Below the pieces are notes generated by a model. It did no database searches. It was not told the origin of the DNA and worked only from the letters and a program-made list of their open reading frames with translations. A DNA stretch of 64,000 bases, from contig NC_091687.1 in assembly GCF_041296265.1 (NCBI RefSeq), forward strand, positions 101,398,001 through 101,462,000, written 5' to 3'. The position numbers and the translations under genes were made by a program. This DNA is from Equus caballus. Taxonomy: Eukaryota > Chordata > Mammalia > Perissodactyla > Equidae. Of the stretch, positions 1 through 10,640 are shown piece after piece (position 1 is the first letter of the stretch; every line of letters begins with the position of its first letter).

Positions 1-925
1 TTATGAATAAAACTGCTATAAATATCTGTGTGCACTTTTTTTGGTAATAGGAGTTTTAACCACTTTTAGTAAATACCAAAGAGTGTGGTTGCTTGATCAT
101 ATTGTAAAGGTATATTTGTTTTGTAAGAAACCACCAAACTTGTCTTCCAAAGCGGCTGTACCGTTTTGAATTCCCACCAGCAAAGAATGAGAGTTCCCGT
201 TTCTCCACACCCTCACCAGCATTTAGTGTTGTCAGTGTTCTGGACTTTGGCCATTACTATAGGTGTGTAGTGGTATCCAATTGTTGTTTTAATTTACATT
301 TCCTTGATGACATATGCTGTGGAGCATCTTTTCATATGCTTATTTGCCATCTGTATGTATTCTTTGGTGAGATGTCTGTTGAGGTCTTTGACCTGTTTTT
401 TAATTGAGTTGTTTGTTTTCAAATTATTGAGTTTTAAGAGTTCTTTGTATATTTTGGATAACAGTTCTTTAATGAGATGTCTTTTTTTTTAAAAGGTATT
501 ACTTTTTTAAATTTTTTTTTGCTTTTTTTTTGGTGAGGAAGATTGGCCTTGAGCTAACATCTGTTGCCAATCTTCCTCGTTTTTACTCCCCAAAGCCCCA
601 GTACAAAGTTGTATATTCTAGTTGTAGGTCATTCTAGCTCTTTTATGTGTGATGCTGCCAAGCATGACCTGATGAGTGATGCTAGGTCTGTGCCCAGGAT
701 ACAAATCAGCAAACCCCAGGCTGCCAATGTGGAGTGTGTGAACTTAACCCTTTGGCCATGGGGCTGGCCTCTAGATGTGTCTTTTACAAATATTCTTTCT
801 TAGTCTGTGGCTTGTCTTCTCATACTTTTGATATGGTCCTTTGCAGAGCAGAAGATTTTAATTTTATTGAAGACTAGCTTATCAATTACTTCTCTTATGG
901 TTCATGCCTTTGGTGTTGTATATAA
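1..925 (-). mobile_element. L1 LINE fragment (ORF2 3' part), antisense
   Basis: The plus strand reads as the reverse complement of the C-terminal part of L1 ORF2. It has the familiar order of phrases for the end of ORF2, such as 'cattcccaccagcaa.gaatgagagttcc' near 170-195 and 'ttctttgtatattttggataac' near 440-462. The rest of the element would lie to the left of the window, so the 3' end is not seen. An ERE SINE at 487-775 interrupts it, and the L1 text resumes at 776 ('tagatgtgtcttttacaaatatt'). There is no intact reading frame. The small ORFs here are remnants or chance. Confidence 0.85.
487..775 (-). repeat. ERE-type SINE in antisense, inserted in L1
   Basis: Reverse complement of an ERE. 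The tRNA-like head lies at the right end (ccatggggctggcc, 758-771, with 'aacttaaccctttggcc' as the reversed GTGGTTAAG box). The left end has a poly-T tract and the hairpin module gaggaagattggc / gccaatcttcctc. Between them is the 'ccccaaagccccagtacaaagttgtat' module, so this copy carries both tail modules. Flanking L1 text is continuous across the insertion, and 'agatgtct' on the left is roughly repeated as 'agatgtgtct' on the right. Confidence 0.85.
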
Positions 926-929
926 AAAG

Positions 930-3165
930 ATAAGAAAAATCATATGATCATAAATAGATGAAGAAAAAAGTTTTTTAGATCTACTTTTTATAAAAACTCT
1001 CATCAAACTAGGAATAGACAAGAACTCTCTCAACCTGATCAAGGGCAACTATAAAATACTACAGCTAACATCATGGTGAAAGACTGAGTGATTTCACTGC
1101 AAGCAAAAGAACAAGGCAAAGATGTCTACTCTCACCATTTTTATTCAATATTGTACTGAAGGTCCTAGGAAGCGCAACGAGGTAGTAAAAAGAAATAAAT
1201 GGTACACAGATTGGAAATGAAGGAGAAAATGGCTTTATCCTCCGATAACATGATTGTGTTTGTGTGTGTGTGTGTACAGAGAGAGAGATAGGGACTACGA
1301 AAAAAACTACTAATTCATTATTTCAACAAGGTTGCAGGACACCAGGTCAATATACAAAATCAATTATATTTCTAAATACTGAAAACAAATAAAAATTGAA
1401 CTTGAAAACTAAAACCTCTTACAATAGCAACACAATTATGAAACACTGGAGGATGAATTTGACAAAAGATGTCTAAGACCTATACTCTGAATACTAGAAA
1501 TATTTTGTGATAATTTAAAGAAAATCTAATGCTCATGTAAAAGAGGATTCAATATTGTTAAAATGATTCAATTGATTTTTGATAAAGGTGCTATAAGAAG
1601 TTAATGGGGAAACAATAATCTTTTCAACAAATTATTCTGCAACAATTGGATAACAATTTGCAAACCAGCAAACAACAAAACTCAATCACCCTTACCTCTC
1701 ATCATACACAAAAATTAACAAAATTTATTATAGATATAAACATAACATAGAATTATTAAAACTTTAGAAGAAAATATGAGAAAAATTAGTAATCTTGGGT
1801 TAGCAAAGATTTCCAAAATTGGATACAAAGAGACAAAGCATAATGGAAATGTTGAAAAATTGAACTTTATCAAAATTGAAACATTTCGATCTTCAAAATA
1901 CAATATAAAGAAAGTGAAAGAACAACTTAAAAATTGAAAATGACAATATTTGCAAAAAAAATATACATCCAAAAAAAGATTTGTATCTGCCATAGGTAAA
2001 GAATTCTCACAATTCAGTAATAAGACAAATGACCCAATAAAATAGGCAAAAGGTTTGAATATACACGTCACAAAAATATACACACGTGGAAGATAAGCAC
2101 ATGAAAAGGTACTCAATATTATTACCTATCAGGAAAATGCTAATTAAAACCAAAATGAAGCATTACTACATGATTATTAGAATGGCTAAAATTTCCAAAT
2201 TGACTTTGTAAAGTGTTGATGAAGCTGGAGAGCAGCTGGAACTCTCATCATGTGCTAATGGAAACGTAAAACAGCACAGACACCTCGGAAACAGTCTGAC
2301 AGTTTCTTAAAAATTTAAACATACACCTACCGTTGAACCCAGCCATTGCTCAAGAGAGGTGAATGCATTGATCCTCACAAATACTTGTATATGAATGTTC
2401 ATAGCAGCTTTATTTATAATAACCAAAACTGGAAATAACACAAATGTCCATCAACAATTGAATGGATAAACAAGTTATGGTATATCCATACAATGGAACA
2501 CTATATAGCAATAAAAAGAAACAAACTGCTGATACAAGCAACCACATGTATGAATTTCAAAATAATTATCCTGAATGAAACAAGTGATACAAAGAAGAGT
2601 GTATACTGTATGATTCTACTCATGTAAAACTCTAGAAAACGTAAATTAATTTATAGTGATAGAAAACGGATTGGAATCTGTCGAGGTTGACTGGAAATGA
2701 GGTGGGATTGAAGGATAAATTTCAAAGGAAACTTTTGGGCTGATGTGTATGCTCATTATCTTAACTGTGGTGGTGGTTTATGGGTACACACATGCCAAAA
2801 TTCGTCAAATTGTGGGGCTGGCTCAGTGGCAGAGTGGTTAATTTCATGCACTCCACTTTGGCAGCCTGGGGTTCATGGGTTCAGATCCCAGGTGCAGACC
2901 TACACACTGCTCATCAAGCCATGCAAATTAGGCACTTGTGTGTGGTGATGGATTGTAACTAGTCCTTGGGTGGTGAACATGATGTAATCTACACAGAATT
3001 CGAAATATATTATGATGTACACCTGGAATTTATATAATGTTATAAACCAATATTACTGCAATAAAAAATTCAAAAATTCAAAAATAAAAAATTGTACTCT
3101 TTAAATACGTGCAATTTATTGTTTATTATTTTCCGATAATACTTCAATAAAGCTATAAAATGACA
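930..3165 (+). mobile_element. L1 LINE 3' half, sense, with SINE insertion
   Basis: Sense-strand L1 text runs from the reverse transcriptase part of ORF2 ('catcatggtgaaagactgag' near 1070; 'tattgtactgaaggtcctagg' near 1150) to a 3' UTR ending in 'acttcaataaagctataaaatg' near 3143-3164. It overlaps in content with the antisense L1 at 1-925, so the two are separate insertions in opposite orientation rather than one 5'-inverted copy. A (GT)n tract lies at 1256-1275. A composite SINE at 2814-3088 splits its 3' UTR. Many stops; no coding capacity. Confidence 0.8.
2814..3088 (+). repeat. Composite retroposon: ERE SINE head joined to L1 3'-UTR tail
   Basis: The first 110 bases are an ERE head (ggggctggctcagtggcaga, ggttcagatcccagg, tcatcaagccatgc). 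At about 2925 the usual ERE tail is replaced by about 150 bases matching the 3' UTR of the L1 at 36.7 kb when that L1 is read on its own strand. Shared blocks include 'gatggattgtaa', 'gggtggtgaacatgatg', 'taatctacacagaa' and 'atataatgttataaaccaat', followed by an A-rich end. The 7-base duplication aaattgt at 2807-2813 and 3089-3095 flanks the whole unit. The surrounding older L1 reads straight across it, so head and tail went in as one piece. Confidence 0.75.
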
Positions 3166-3840
3166 AAAGGATGACCTTGGTTTTACCAAAACAGAGTTTA
3201 TGATTTTGGTTTTTTATTTTCTTTGAGGTTTGTGAATAACTTCCAGGAAGAGAAGGCAGAAATATCAACTGTTGCTCTGGTCTGAATGGTTGTGCCCCTC
3301 CAAAATTCAAATGTTGAAATTCTAATTCTCTACTCTAGCTTCAGACAAAACTTGTTTGGGAAGAATTCTACATAGATGATGTTGTGCTCTTCCCAGTGCA
3401 TCATATCAGGAGGCACATGTTGTCCATCTGTCCATTATTGATAATGTTAAGTTTGGTGATTTGGTTAAGTAGTTTCCACCAGATTTCTCAGTTGTAAAGG
3501 AATCTTATCCTCCTTTGAAATTACTTAGTATTTTGCAGCATGAATCTTGGAGTCTATGTAAGGATCCTGTCTCCTATCAATATTTTCAGGCAATTATTTT
3601 AGCATTCATTGACTGCCTGGATCAATTATTAAGTTGGCTACAGAGTAGTGATTTTCCAATTCTGTTGTTACTTTTTACAATTATTGGTTGACATTCTTTG
3701 CTAAGACGAACTTTCTCTTTTTCATCTTATTGCTAAGTCATGTACTTTTTATTATTATGTAAAATGTTATTTATTCCTATAAGTAAATATTTATAAATAA
3801 AATGTGTGGAATTTCCTTGAGGTTTCTGATCTGATGGAGT
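3166..3840. other. Unassigned spacer, old repeat-like
   Basis: No gene is visible. The stretch near 3275-3345 ('cctccaaaattcaaatgttgaaattctaat') resembles the start of an MLT1-type LTR. The part from about 3365 to 3740 reads like dispersed, heavily decayed repeat text, but I cannot name its family with confidence. Confidence 0.3.
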
Positions 3841-4580
3841 CTAAACCCACGGCCAGTTCTGACAAACATAAAATGAAATGCTCTGGGATCATCTTTCCTT
3901 TGCCCCCTCCATACAGGTGCTTCACCTTTCTCTGCCCTGCTCTGTGCTCAGTAAGACTGATCTGTACGTACCACATCATGGGGTTGCATTGCCCTCTGAC
4001 TTCCTGTTGGGTTTGGCTCACTGGAAACAAAGAGAAGAGACCAGAGAGAGGGAGGAGAAAGAAGTTGAGTATTTTTTCCCTTCCTGCAGGGTCAGCATGG
4101 ACTGGTCCAACTGATTTAATATTCCAGTTTCTATCAGGTCATTCTTTCTACACAGCCCTTTTTGTCTCTAGGTTCTAGTAACCACAATCTCTTCTTCTTC
4201 TTTAGGCCTAGAGATTACAAGGAAGTTTTATTACCAGCCCAGAATCCTGCACTATGCTGGGATCTTGCACTTTCCCTTGTGGTTTCCACACACCTTGCAC
4301 GTACCTTTGTAGATAGTTTGATTATTAAACTTTCTTCAATTTGCCATATTTTAGTGTGCCATCTGTTTCCAGCTGTGACCCTAGGTGACACATATGCCTT
4401 GTTCCCTTCCTTCTCTCTCTCCTTCACGAGAATTGGACCTGTATCAAATTGTTCTCCAAGCCTTCACTAGATTTCTCTTCATTTTTCCTCATGATTTTCC
4501 CCAATAAATCCCTTTCACATCTAATCTTGGCATCTGCTCTGGGAGGACCCAGACAAAACTGTAGCTTATTAACCCCAATC
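3840..4580 (+). repeat. Ancient dispersed-repeat-like sequence, family not assigned
   Basis: The stretch has the order of phrases I associate with a common mammalian dispersed repeat: 'caggtgcttcacctttctctg' near 3916, then 'cccttgtggtttccacacacc' near 4275, then 'gtgtgccatctgtttccagct' near 4353. It then has an AATAAA-type signal near 4504 ('ccaataaatccctttcaca'). ORFs of 70-124 codons overlap here in several frames and none looks like a known protein. Naming the family would need a repeat library. Confidence 0.35.
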
Positions 4581-7419
4581 ATTCCCCCATGCCTTGGGCC
4601 TTAGTTAAGGCTTACAGAGGAACTGAGACGGTTGAATAAGTTGGCATCAGTTTGGTAACTATCTATTGAGAAAGATTCTATTGTATTAGCGCACCAGCAA
4701 AGACATCTAAAAGAACTATGTGTCAAGGAGATGGTGGTGTTAGACCCGGAGTTAATAGCAACTAGGACAGACACATGATAGCATCAGGGGATGTTGAATA
4801 TTGGAATAATGTTAACTTGAAGAAGTTCTAGCTTATATCCTTTATCATCGTCTTCAGTTAATGGTGCCATGTTTTGTCTTCCTTGCTGTGGCCAAGGAAA
4901 AATTGTATAGGGTGGTTGTTGGGGTGGCTGACCTAGAGACACTGAGTAGGTCTAGAGAGAGTACGCTTGAGTTCATGCTGGACTCTATCAGCAGAAAAAT
5001 GGAAAAGGCTTTGGAATTAGCTTTAAATTTTGAGGCTGTCATTTACATGGCTTTGGATGGATTATTTAACTTTATCGAACTTGCTTCCTCTTTTGTAAAC
5101 AGGACGGAAATAAATATTCACTTTTAAATACTATTTTGATGATTGGCAATCATTCATATAAAGATCTTAGCACTGTACCTGGAATATATGCAATTATTTG
5201 GTTTATTATTCTTTTATCTAAATGTGCGAATGGAAAAAGAACTCAACCCATTGACAAGACACTTGGAGCTCCAATCTCCAAAGAGGGTTCCCCAAAGTCC
5301 ACTCAAACATTAACTCTGGGGCCTCACAGCTGAGCAACCAGGACTATTTACCAAAAGGCCAAGTGCCCACATGGTCTCTTGAGCAACTGCCTGCTGAGAG
5401 TGCTCCTGCTGTAATTAATAGTGGCAAAGTTTTAATGAACTCCATTAGGAGATTTTTTTCTGACACTTAGGTTTTAGATCCTGAAATAGTTTCTATTCTT
5501 TCGAGACCAATTAAAAAGGTTTTTTTCATCTTTGCCAAGATGCCTGAGGCAACTTTCCAACTGTGTCTTTTTAATGAGTCCTCTAAACGGCTCCTGAGCC
5601 TTGAGGATTTTTAGCGAACCAGTTGATGCTGCAAGAGCCCTCAGGGAGCAAGGGCAAGAAAACTTCTGAGAAGCCCCAAAGGTCATTTCCCTAGGCAGGC
5701 TCAGAGGTGCACCGTTCTTTCAACTAGAATCTCTCTAATTCGCTCACAGCCACTGAGGGAAGGAGGAATGGAGAGAAGTCCTCCAGAAGGTTTTAATAGC
5801 TCACTGATAGGTGAGGTTCTTCCAATTAGTTTCATATCTGAGTGCAGACTTTGGACGTCTCAGCTACGTCCTGTTGGCTAGTGATTTGAGAAGCTGGAGT
5901 ACTGACCAGATCTTCGGTGAGGAGCATAAATACATTCTCACCAACACCATCCCCAGACTCGGGCTCCCTCAGGTCCTTAATTAACCTGATGGGTGTGGCA
6001 AGTGATTCCCTCTCCTCCAGAAAATGAACATACAAAAAATGTGTACATATCCTCGTATATACACAAACCAGTTTGGACATTTAATTGAACCAATTAATTC
6101 ATGAAGAAAAACATTTAATTCAAACTGTTCTGTAGAAGTTGACTTTGGGTCCATGAAGCCAAGTAATGGAATAGACTGATATTTATTGCTGAGTTGACCA
6201 ATTCTTTTGAGTTCTTTGACCTTGCATGCACATTGGTTTTCATACTCACCATTTATCAAATATGCCAGTCGAGTAGGGTTGGGATCAAGGTAAATGGAAG
6301 AAGAACCTGGGATGGATTAGATTTATTACAGATAGTCCAGGCAAGAAAGACATTGATAAGATAGACATCATATCTCTAATGGAATTTAATAAAGAGGCTT
6401 CACATTATGATTTAAAAAGTAAACAATTCTCCCATTCCTCAAATATCTCCTGGAAAAAATAAGCCAGCAAGATACAAATAGTCCAAAGGTTTTCCTCAAT
6501 ATGTTAGGGAAATTTTATTTTGTAAAAATTTAGAGAAATTGAATTCAATTCATTTTAGAGAGAGATAATTCTTAGAGTGAGGAATTAGTTGATGTAAATA
6601 TACAATTTTACATGATAGTAAGTGGTCTCTTAGAGTAAGGAAGATTTGTTATACGTGTTTATCTTTTCTCCCTTCCAATACCACTGAAATGGCAATAGAG
6701 TAAAAGGTATAACCCACAGGAACAAATAGAATGGCAGAGGAGACATAAGTAAACAAGAGAAATTGCAAGAGATTTTTCAAATATGGGAAACACATGGAGA
6801 AATAACTAACTTAGAGAAGAAGCTACCAAATGAGCATGCAGAAGGGGAAACCAATAGAAAGTAAGACACGTTACCTCCAAGAGCCCCTGAGAAGCTGCAG
6901 ACTTGAGGACACTAGCAACAATGGAGGGTGGGAGTTGCAAAGAAGGAAAACAGGAGGATGAGATGAAAGTCTGTTATTACAGTGGTTGGATCTTCTGAAG
7001 TCTGCAGCACCCCCACACAGCTAGGCAATAACTCACCTTGGGCAGAGGGGCCTGGAAGCTCATTCTATGGAGACATTGAAGATAAAAAGCCCTAGATTCT
7101 AGGATCCCAGACAAAGCAGAAGCAGTAAGGCTTGGGTGTGAAAACAGAGGAATTAGGTGAAAGCCTGAGCACTGAAGGATGAGAGTGTGAGCCTAATTAT
7201 TCTCTCTGTATCACAATCTCTCACACTCAGGTGCATTCTACACCTGCTGCTCACAGTTAGACAAAAGTTGAAGAACTCATTGGGTAAGCCAAACAGCCCA
7301 GGAGACATTCATATTTGAGGGAATCTCAGCAAAATGGCTAGCAGGACCATTCTATCACCCTATGTAAAACTCTGTATATGGAGTTTCCAGTGAGAGACAA
7401 ATATAAAAAGAAAAAAGAG
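4581..7419. other. Intergenic stretch with no recognised feature
   Basis: I read both strands and see no OR motif, no long conserved ORF and no repeat I can name. ORFs of up to 92 codons occur and look like chance. Around 5480-5800 the sequence is slightly richer in GC but shows no splice-bounded exon I could defend. Confidence 0.5.
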
Positions 7420-7676
7420 GGAGCTGGCCTGGTTGCATAGTGGTTAAGTTCTCGTGCTCCACTTCAGTGGCTTGGGGTTCACAGGTTCAGATCTCGAACA
7501 TGGACCTACACACCACTCATCAAGCCATGCTGTGGCAGTGTCCCACATAAAAGAAATAGAGGAAGATTGGCACAGATGTTAGCTGAGGGACAATCTTCCT
7601 CAAGCAAAAAGAGGAAGATTGACAATAGGTATTAGCTTAGGGCCAATCTTCCTCACCAAGAAAAAAAGAAGAAGAA
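7420..7676 (+). repeat. ERE SINE, sense, with two tandem tail hairpin modules
   Basis: The head reads gagctggcctggttgcatag, then GTGGTTAAGTTC, then 'ggttcagatctcgaacatgg', and continues to 'tcaagccatgctgtggcag'. The tail holds two copies of the 13-base inverted repeat gaggaagattg(g/a)c ... caatcttcctc (about 7558-7600 and 7609-7655), then an A/G-rich end. No clear target duplication was found by eye. Confidence 0.9.
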
Positions 7677-8030
7677 GACATCAGTGGAAACAGTGATGAT
7701 GAAGAGAAGAGAACAAAACTATAAAATGCAATAATTAGATATTCCTATCTTTCACTGTCTTTTCCTATAAGAAGAAATCTGCAATCAGCCAGTTGCATGG
7801 TGTGGATGGGAGGGTGGTGCAGGAATCTGTGCACCTGCACTGGGGGCACTCCAGGATGCAGAGTATGGAGGCAGCACAGTTGGGAGGTTGGATGCATTGA
7901 GCAAATAAGCAAATACTTTGAGGACTTTCTCATAACTGGAAAAAGTACTCGCCACTATGGAATGGGGAAAGACTAGAAAGGACCCAGAGGGGAAGGGTTG
8001 GAATTGGAGGAATCAATATGAAGTAATTTT
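7677..8030. other. Short spacer without recognised feature
   Basis: A single-copy-looking stretch between an ERE and an L1 fragment. A 62-codon minus-strand ORF (7745-7933) has no recognisable motif. Confidence 0.5.
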
Positions 8031-9295
8031 GGTTTTTAGTCAACTTTATTGAGGAATAGTTTACACACAATTAAGTGTATGTATTTTAAGAGTACAGTCC
8101 CATGAGTTATGAGAAATCAACATAATCAGGATGTAGATCATTTCCATCTCTCAAAAAGTTCTCCTGGTGTCCTTTTACAGTGGGTTAATGCCCCTTCACC
8201 CTCTGCCTTATGCAACCATTGATATGCCACTGTAGATTTCTGTCACTATAGGTTAGTTTTTCCTATTCCACAACTTCATATAAATGCAATAATACAGAAT
8301 ATACTCTTTTTTGTCTAGCTTCTTTCTGTTAAAATATTTTTACGGTTCGTCCATGTTAATGCATGTATCAGTAATTCATTTATTTTTCTTTTTGAGTGGT
8401 ATCCCTTTTTTTTTTTTTTTTTTTTTTTTACCCATCAACTGTTGGTTGGTATTTGGATTGTTTTTCGTTTTTTGCCTTTTTTTTTTTAAAGTAGCCCTGA
8501 ATATTTGTGTACATGTCCTTGTGTGAATATACACTTTCATTCTATTTGGAAAATACCTAGAAATATTTACTTACTTTACTACATAGAAGTGTATGTTTTA
8601 GTCTATATGGCACTGAAAAAAGTGTTCCGCTTTACATTCCCATCAGCAATATATGAGAATTCCAGTTGATCAACATCTTCCCACAATTGTGTTTTTTATT
8701 TTTGCCCATTACAGTGGGTATATTGTGGTGTCTCCTAGTTTTTTGGTTTTTTTTTTAGATTTTATTTTTTTTTCCTTTTTCTCCCCAAAGCCCCCCAGTA
8801 CATAGTTGTATACTCTTCATTGTGGGTCCTTCTAGTTGTGGCACGTGGGACGCCACCTCAGCATGGTTTGATGAGCAGTGCCATGTCCACGCCCAGGATT
8901 CGAACCAATGAAACACTGGGCCTCCTGCAGCAGAGTGCGCAAACTTAACCACTTGGCCACGGGGCCAGCCCCCTGGTGTCTCCTAGTTTTAATATATATT
9001 TCTATGATGACTAATGAAGCTGAATATCTTTTACTGTGCCTATTGGCCATTTTTATATCATCTTTTGTGAAGTATCTGTTCAAACCGTTTGCCCATTCAT
9101 TATTTGCATCATTGGTGTCCTTATTAAATTTAGGAGGTCTTTGTATATTCTGGGTAGAAGTCCTTTGTCATAAATATGTATTGTGAATATTTTCTTCAAT
9201 TCTGTGGTTTGCCTTTTCATTTTTTTAATGGTGTCTTTCAAAGAACGAAAGTTTTTAATTTTGATGAAGTACAATTTATCATTTTTTAGTGAAAT
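8030..9295 (-). mobile_element. L1 LINE 3' end, antisense, split by an ERE
   Basis: The plus strand shows the reversed 3' UTR and ORF2 end of an old L1 ('caactttattgaggaatagttt' near 8041; 'ccatgttaatgcatgtatcag' near 8351; 'tattggccatttttatatcat' near 9042). A 24-base T run at 8406-8429 stands where the L1 text would normally continue, so a local expansion replaced part of it. The ERE at 8743-8973 splits the element with perfect target duplications. Confidence 0.8.
8743..8973 (-). repeat. ERE SINE, antisense, with 17-bp target duplication
   Basis: Reverse complement of an ERE whose tail is the 'ccccaaagccccccagtacatagttgtat' module followed by a T-rich (reversed A-rich) end; the hairpin module is absent. 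The head at the right reads 'aacttaaccacttggccacg', then 'gggccagcccc'. The 17-base direct repeat tggtgtctcctagtttt lies at 8726-8742 and again at 8974-8990, identical in both copies, which indicates a fairly recent insertion. Confidence 0.93.
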
Positions 9296-9689
9296 AATGT
9301 TTTAAAAGCATACACATAAATAGAGAAATAGTTACAGATGTATGTCTATATGTAAGTGTGTGAGTATGTAAATATGTAAATGCATTTAGTCCTAGCTCTG
9401 TTTGCTGGCTTGGAGGGCTTAGAAACACTGACACCCTACTGTCAGTGAGCACACTGAAAGCTCAGATCTTGGTTTTTAAATATCTTCTCCACTAAAAGGA
9501 ACAGGTCTCCCTGAAGAAACGGCTAATTCCAGGGGAAGATGAAATTAAAAAACACAAGAAGAGTTACAACATCTTTTGCATAAGAAAATACTCAAAAAAA
9601 CAAGAGGATACAGGAGTCACCTTGAAAGGACTCTCATTGGCCAAGTAAAACAAAAATTGAAAGTAACATGTTACAATCCATGGAATAAA
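9296..9689. other. Spacer without recognised feature
   Basis: AT-rich sequence with a short purine-rich patch. No gene or nameable repeat was seen. Confidence 0.4.
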
Positions 9690-10310
9690 ATATGGATTCT
9701 TGAGTTCATACTGATATAAACAAATAAATGACCAGTAAAATAAGTGGGAGATGTGTATGCTCTTTTCTATCAGAAGAATGACAACTCATAAATGTAGAAG
9801 AAATGATGGAAACAGATAATAGGTAATAGAGCAAGGCTCCCTCATCTGTCTGACCATATTGACTTGAATCATAAAAATATTTAAATCTTTCACTTAGTGA
9901 GTATCATTTCTAGGAATTAAATAATCCCAACTAAAGAAATTTTTTATGCATAAAAATATTCCTCTGTATTATTTATGATATAGGGAAAAACCTAAATATC
10001 CAGAAAATGATTAAGTAAATTATGATGTGCTCAAGCAATGGGATATTGTACAGCTATTAAAATTAAGTTTATTGATAAATTTCCTGGATTATTATGGTAA
10101 GTGGTACAGCAGTATGGGAAATTTTACGTACAGTATGAGCTCATCTGTGTTAAAAATACATGAAATCTCAAAAAAATATACAGCAAATGTTAACAAAATT
10201 TACCTCTAAATGGTGGCCTTATCGGTGAATTTCACTTTTTTCTGCTTTGAGCATGTACATTAATTTAACATAAAAAATGCATGAAAGCATCTAAAAAATT
10301 GTTCTGTGTA
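9690..10310 (+). repeat. Probable ancient L1 3'-end remnant
   Basis: Text such as 'tgattaagtaaattatgatg' near 10007, 'caatgggatattgtacagct' near 10036 and 'cttttttctgctttgagcatgtacat' near 10229 follows the order of an old L1-type 3' end that I recall. It is strongly diverged and has no coding capacity. The assignment is tentative. Confidence 0.45.
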
Positions 10311-10429
10311 ACAAGCACCAAGGCAAATGAAACTCAGTCAGCATGACCTTCTTGCCATATGGCAGGTATATTCATGCGCCTCCTGGGCTTACCAAATGCA
10401 GCATACCAGACAAGGCACAGGACAGTGCT

Positions 10430-10640
10430 TACGGGACTGGGATTTGTAATCACACAGAACTGGGTTCAAGGTTACTTAACTTCTTGGAGTCTCAATTTTC
10501 TCATTCATATGAAGTCATTCAGTTTTTTGATGTATTTTTAACAACTGCTGCATGAGAGCATATATGCAAAGTTCCTGGCACAGTTCCTGACGTGTACCAA
10601 GAACTCAACCAACGTGCCAATTATCGTTACCAGCTGAGCT
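10430..10640 (+). repeat. MIR SINE, sense
   Basis: The stretch reads in MIR order: 'cagaactgggttcaaggttacttaac' for the 'gggttcgaa' part and core, then 'gagtctcaattttctcat' for the CAGTTTCCTCATCTG block, then 'gttcctggcacagttcctga' for the CAGTGCCTGGCACA block, then 'aagaactcaacc'. It is much diverged, as expected for this old family. Confidence 0.75.

Noticed and set aside
1715-2116. 133-codon minus-strand ORF
   Set aside because: It lies antisense to L1 ORF2 text and is a chance frame in AT-rich sequence.
1-3165. One L1 with a 5' inversion (twin priming)
   Set aside because: The antisense part (1-925) and the sense part (930-3165) cover overlapping portions of ORF2 and the 3' end, so they are two separate insertions.
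8311-8526. Phe-rich 71-codon ORF
   Set aside because: It is produced by the T runs within an antisense L1 fragment.
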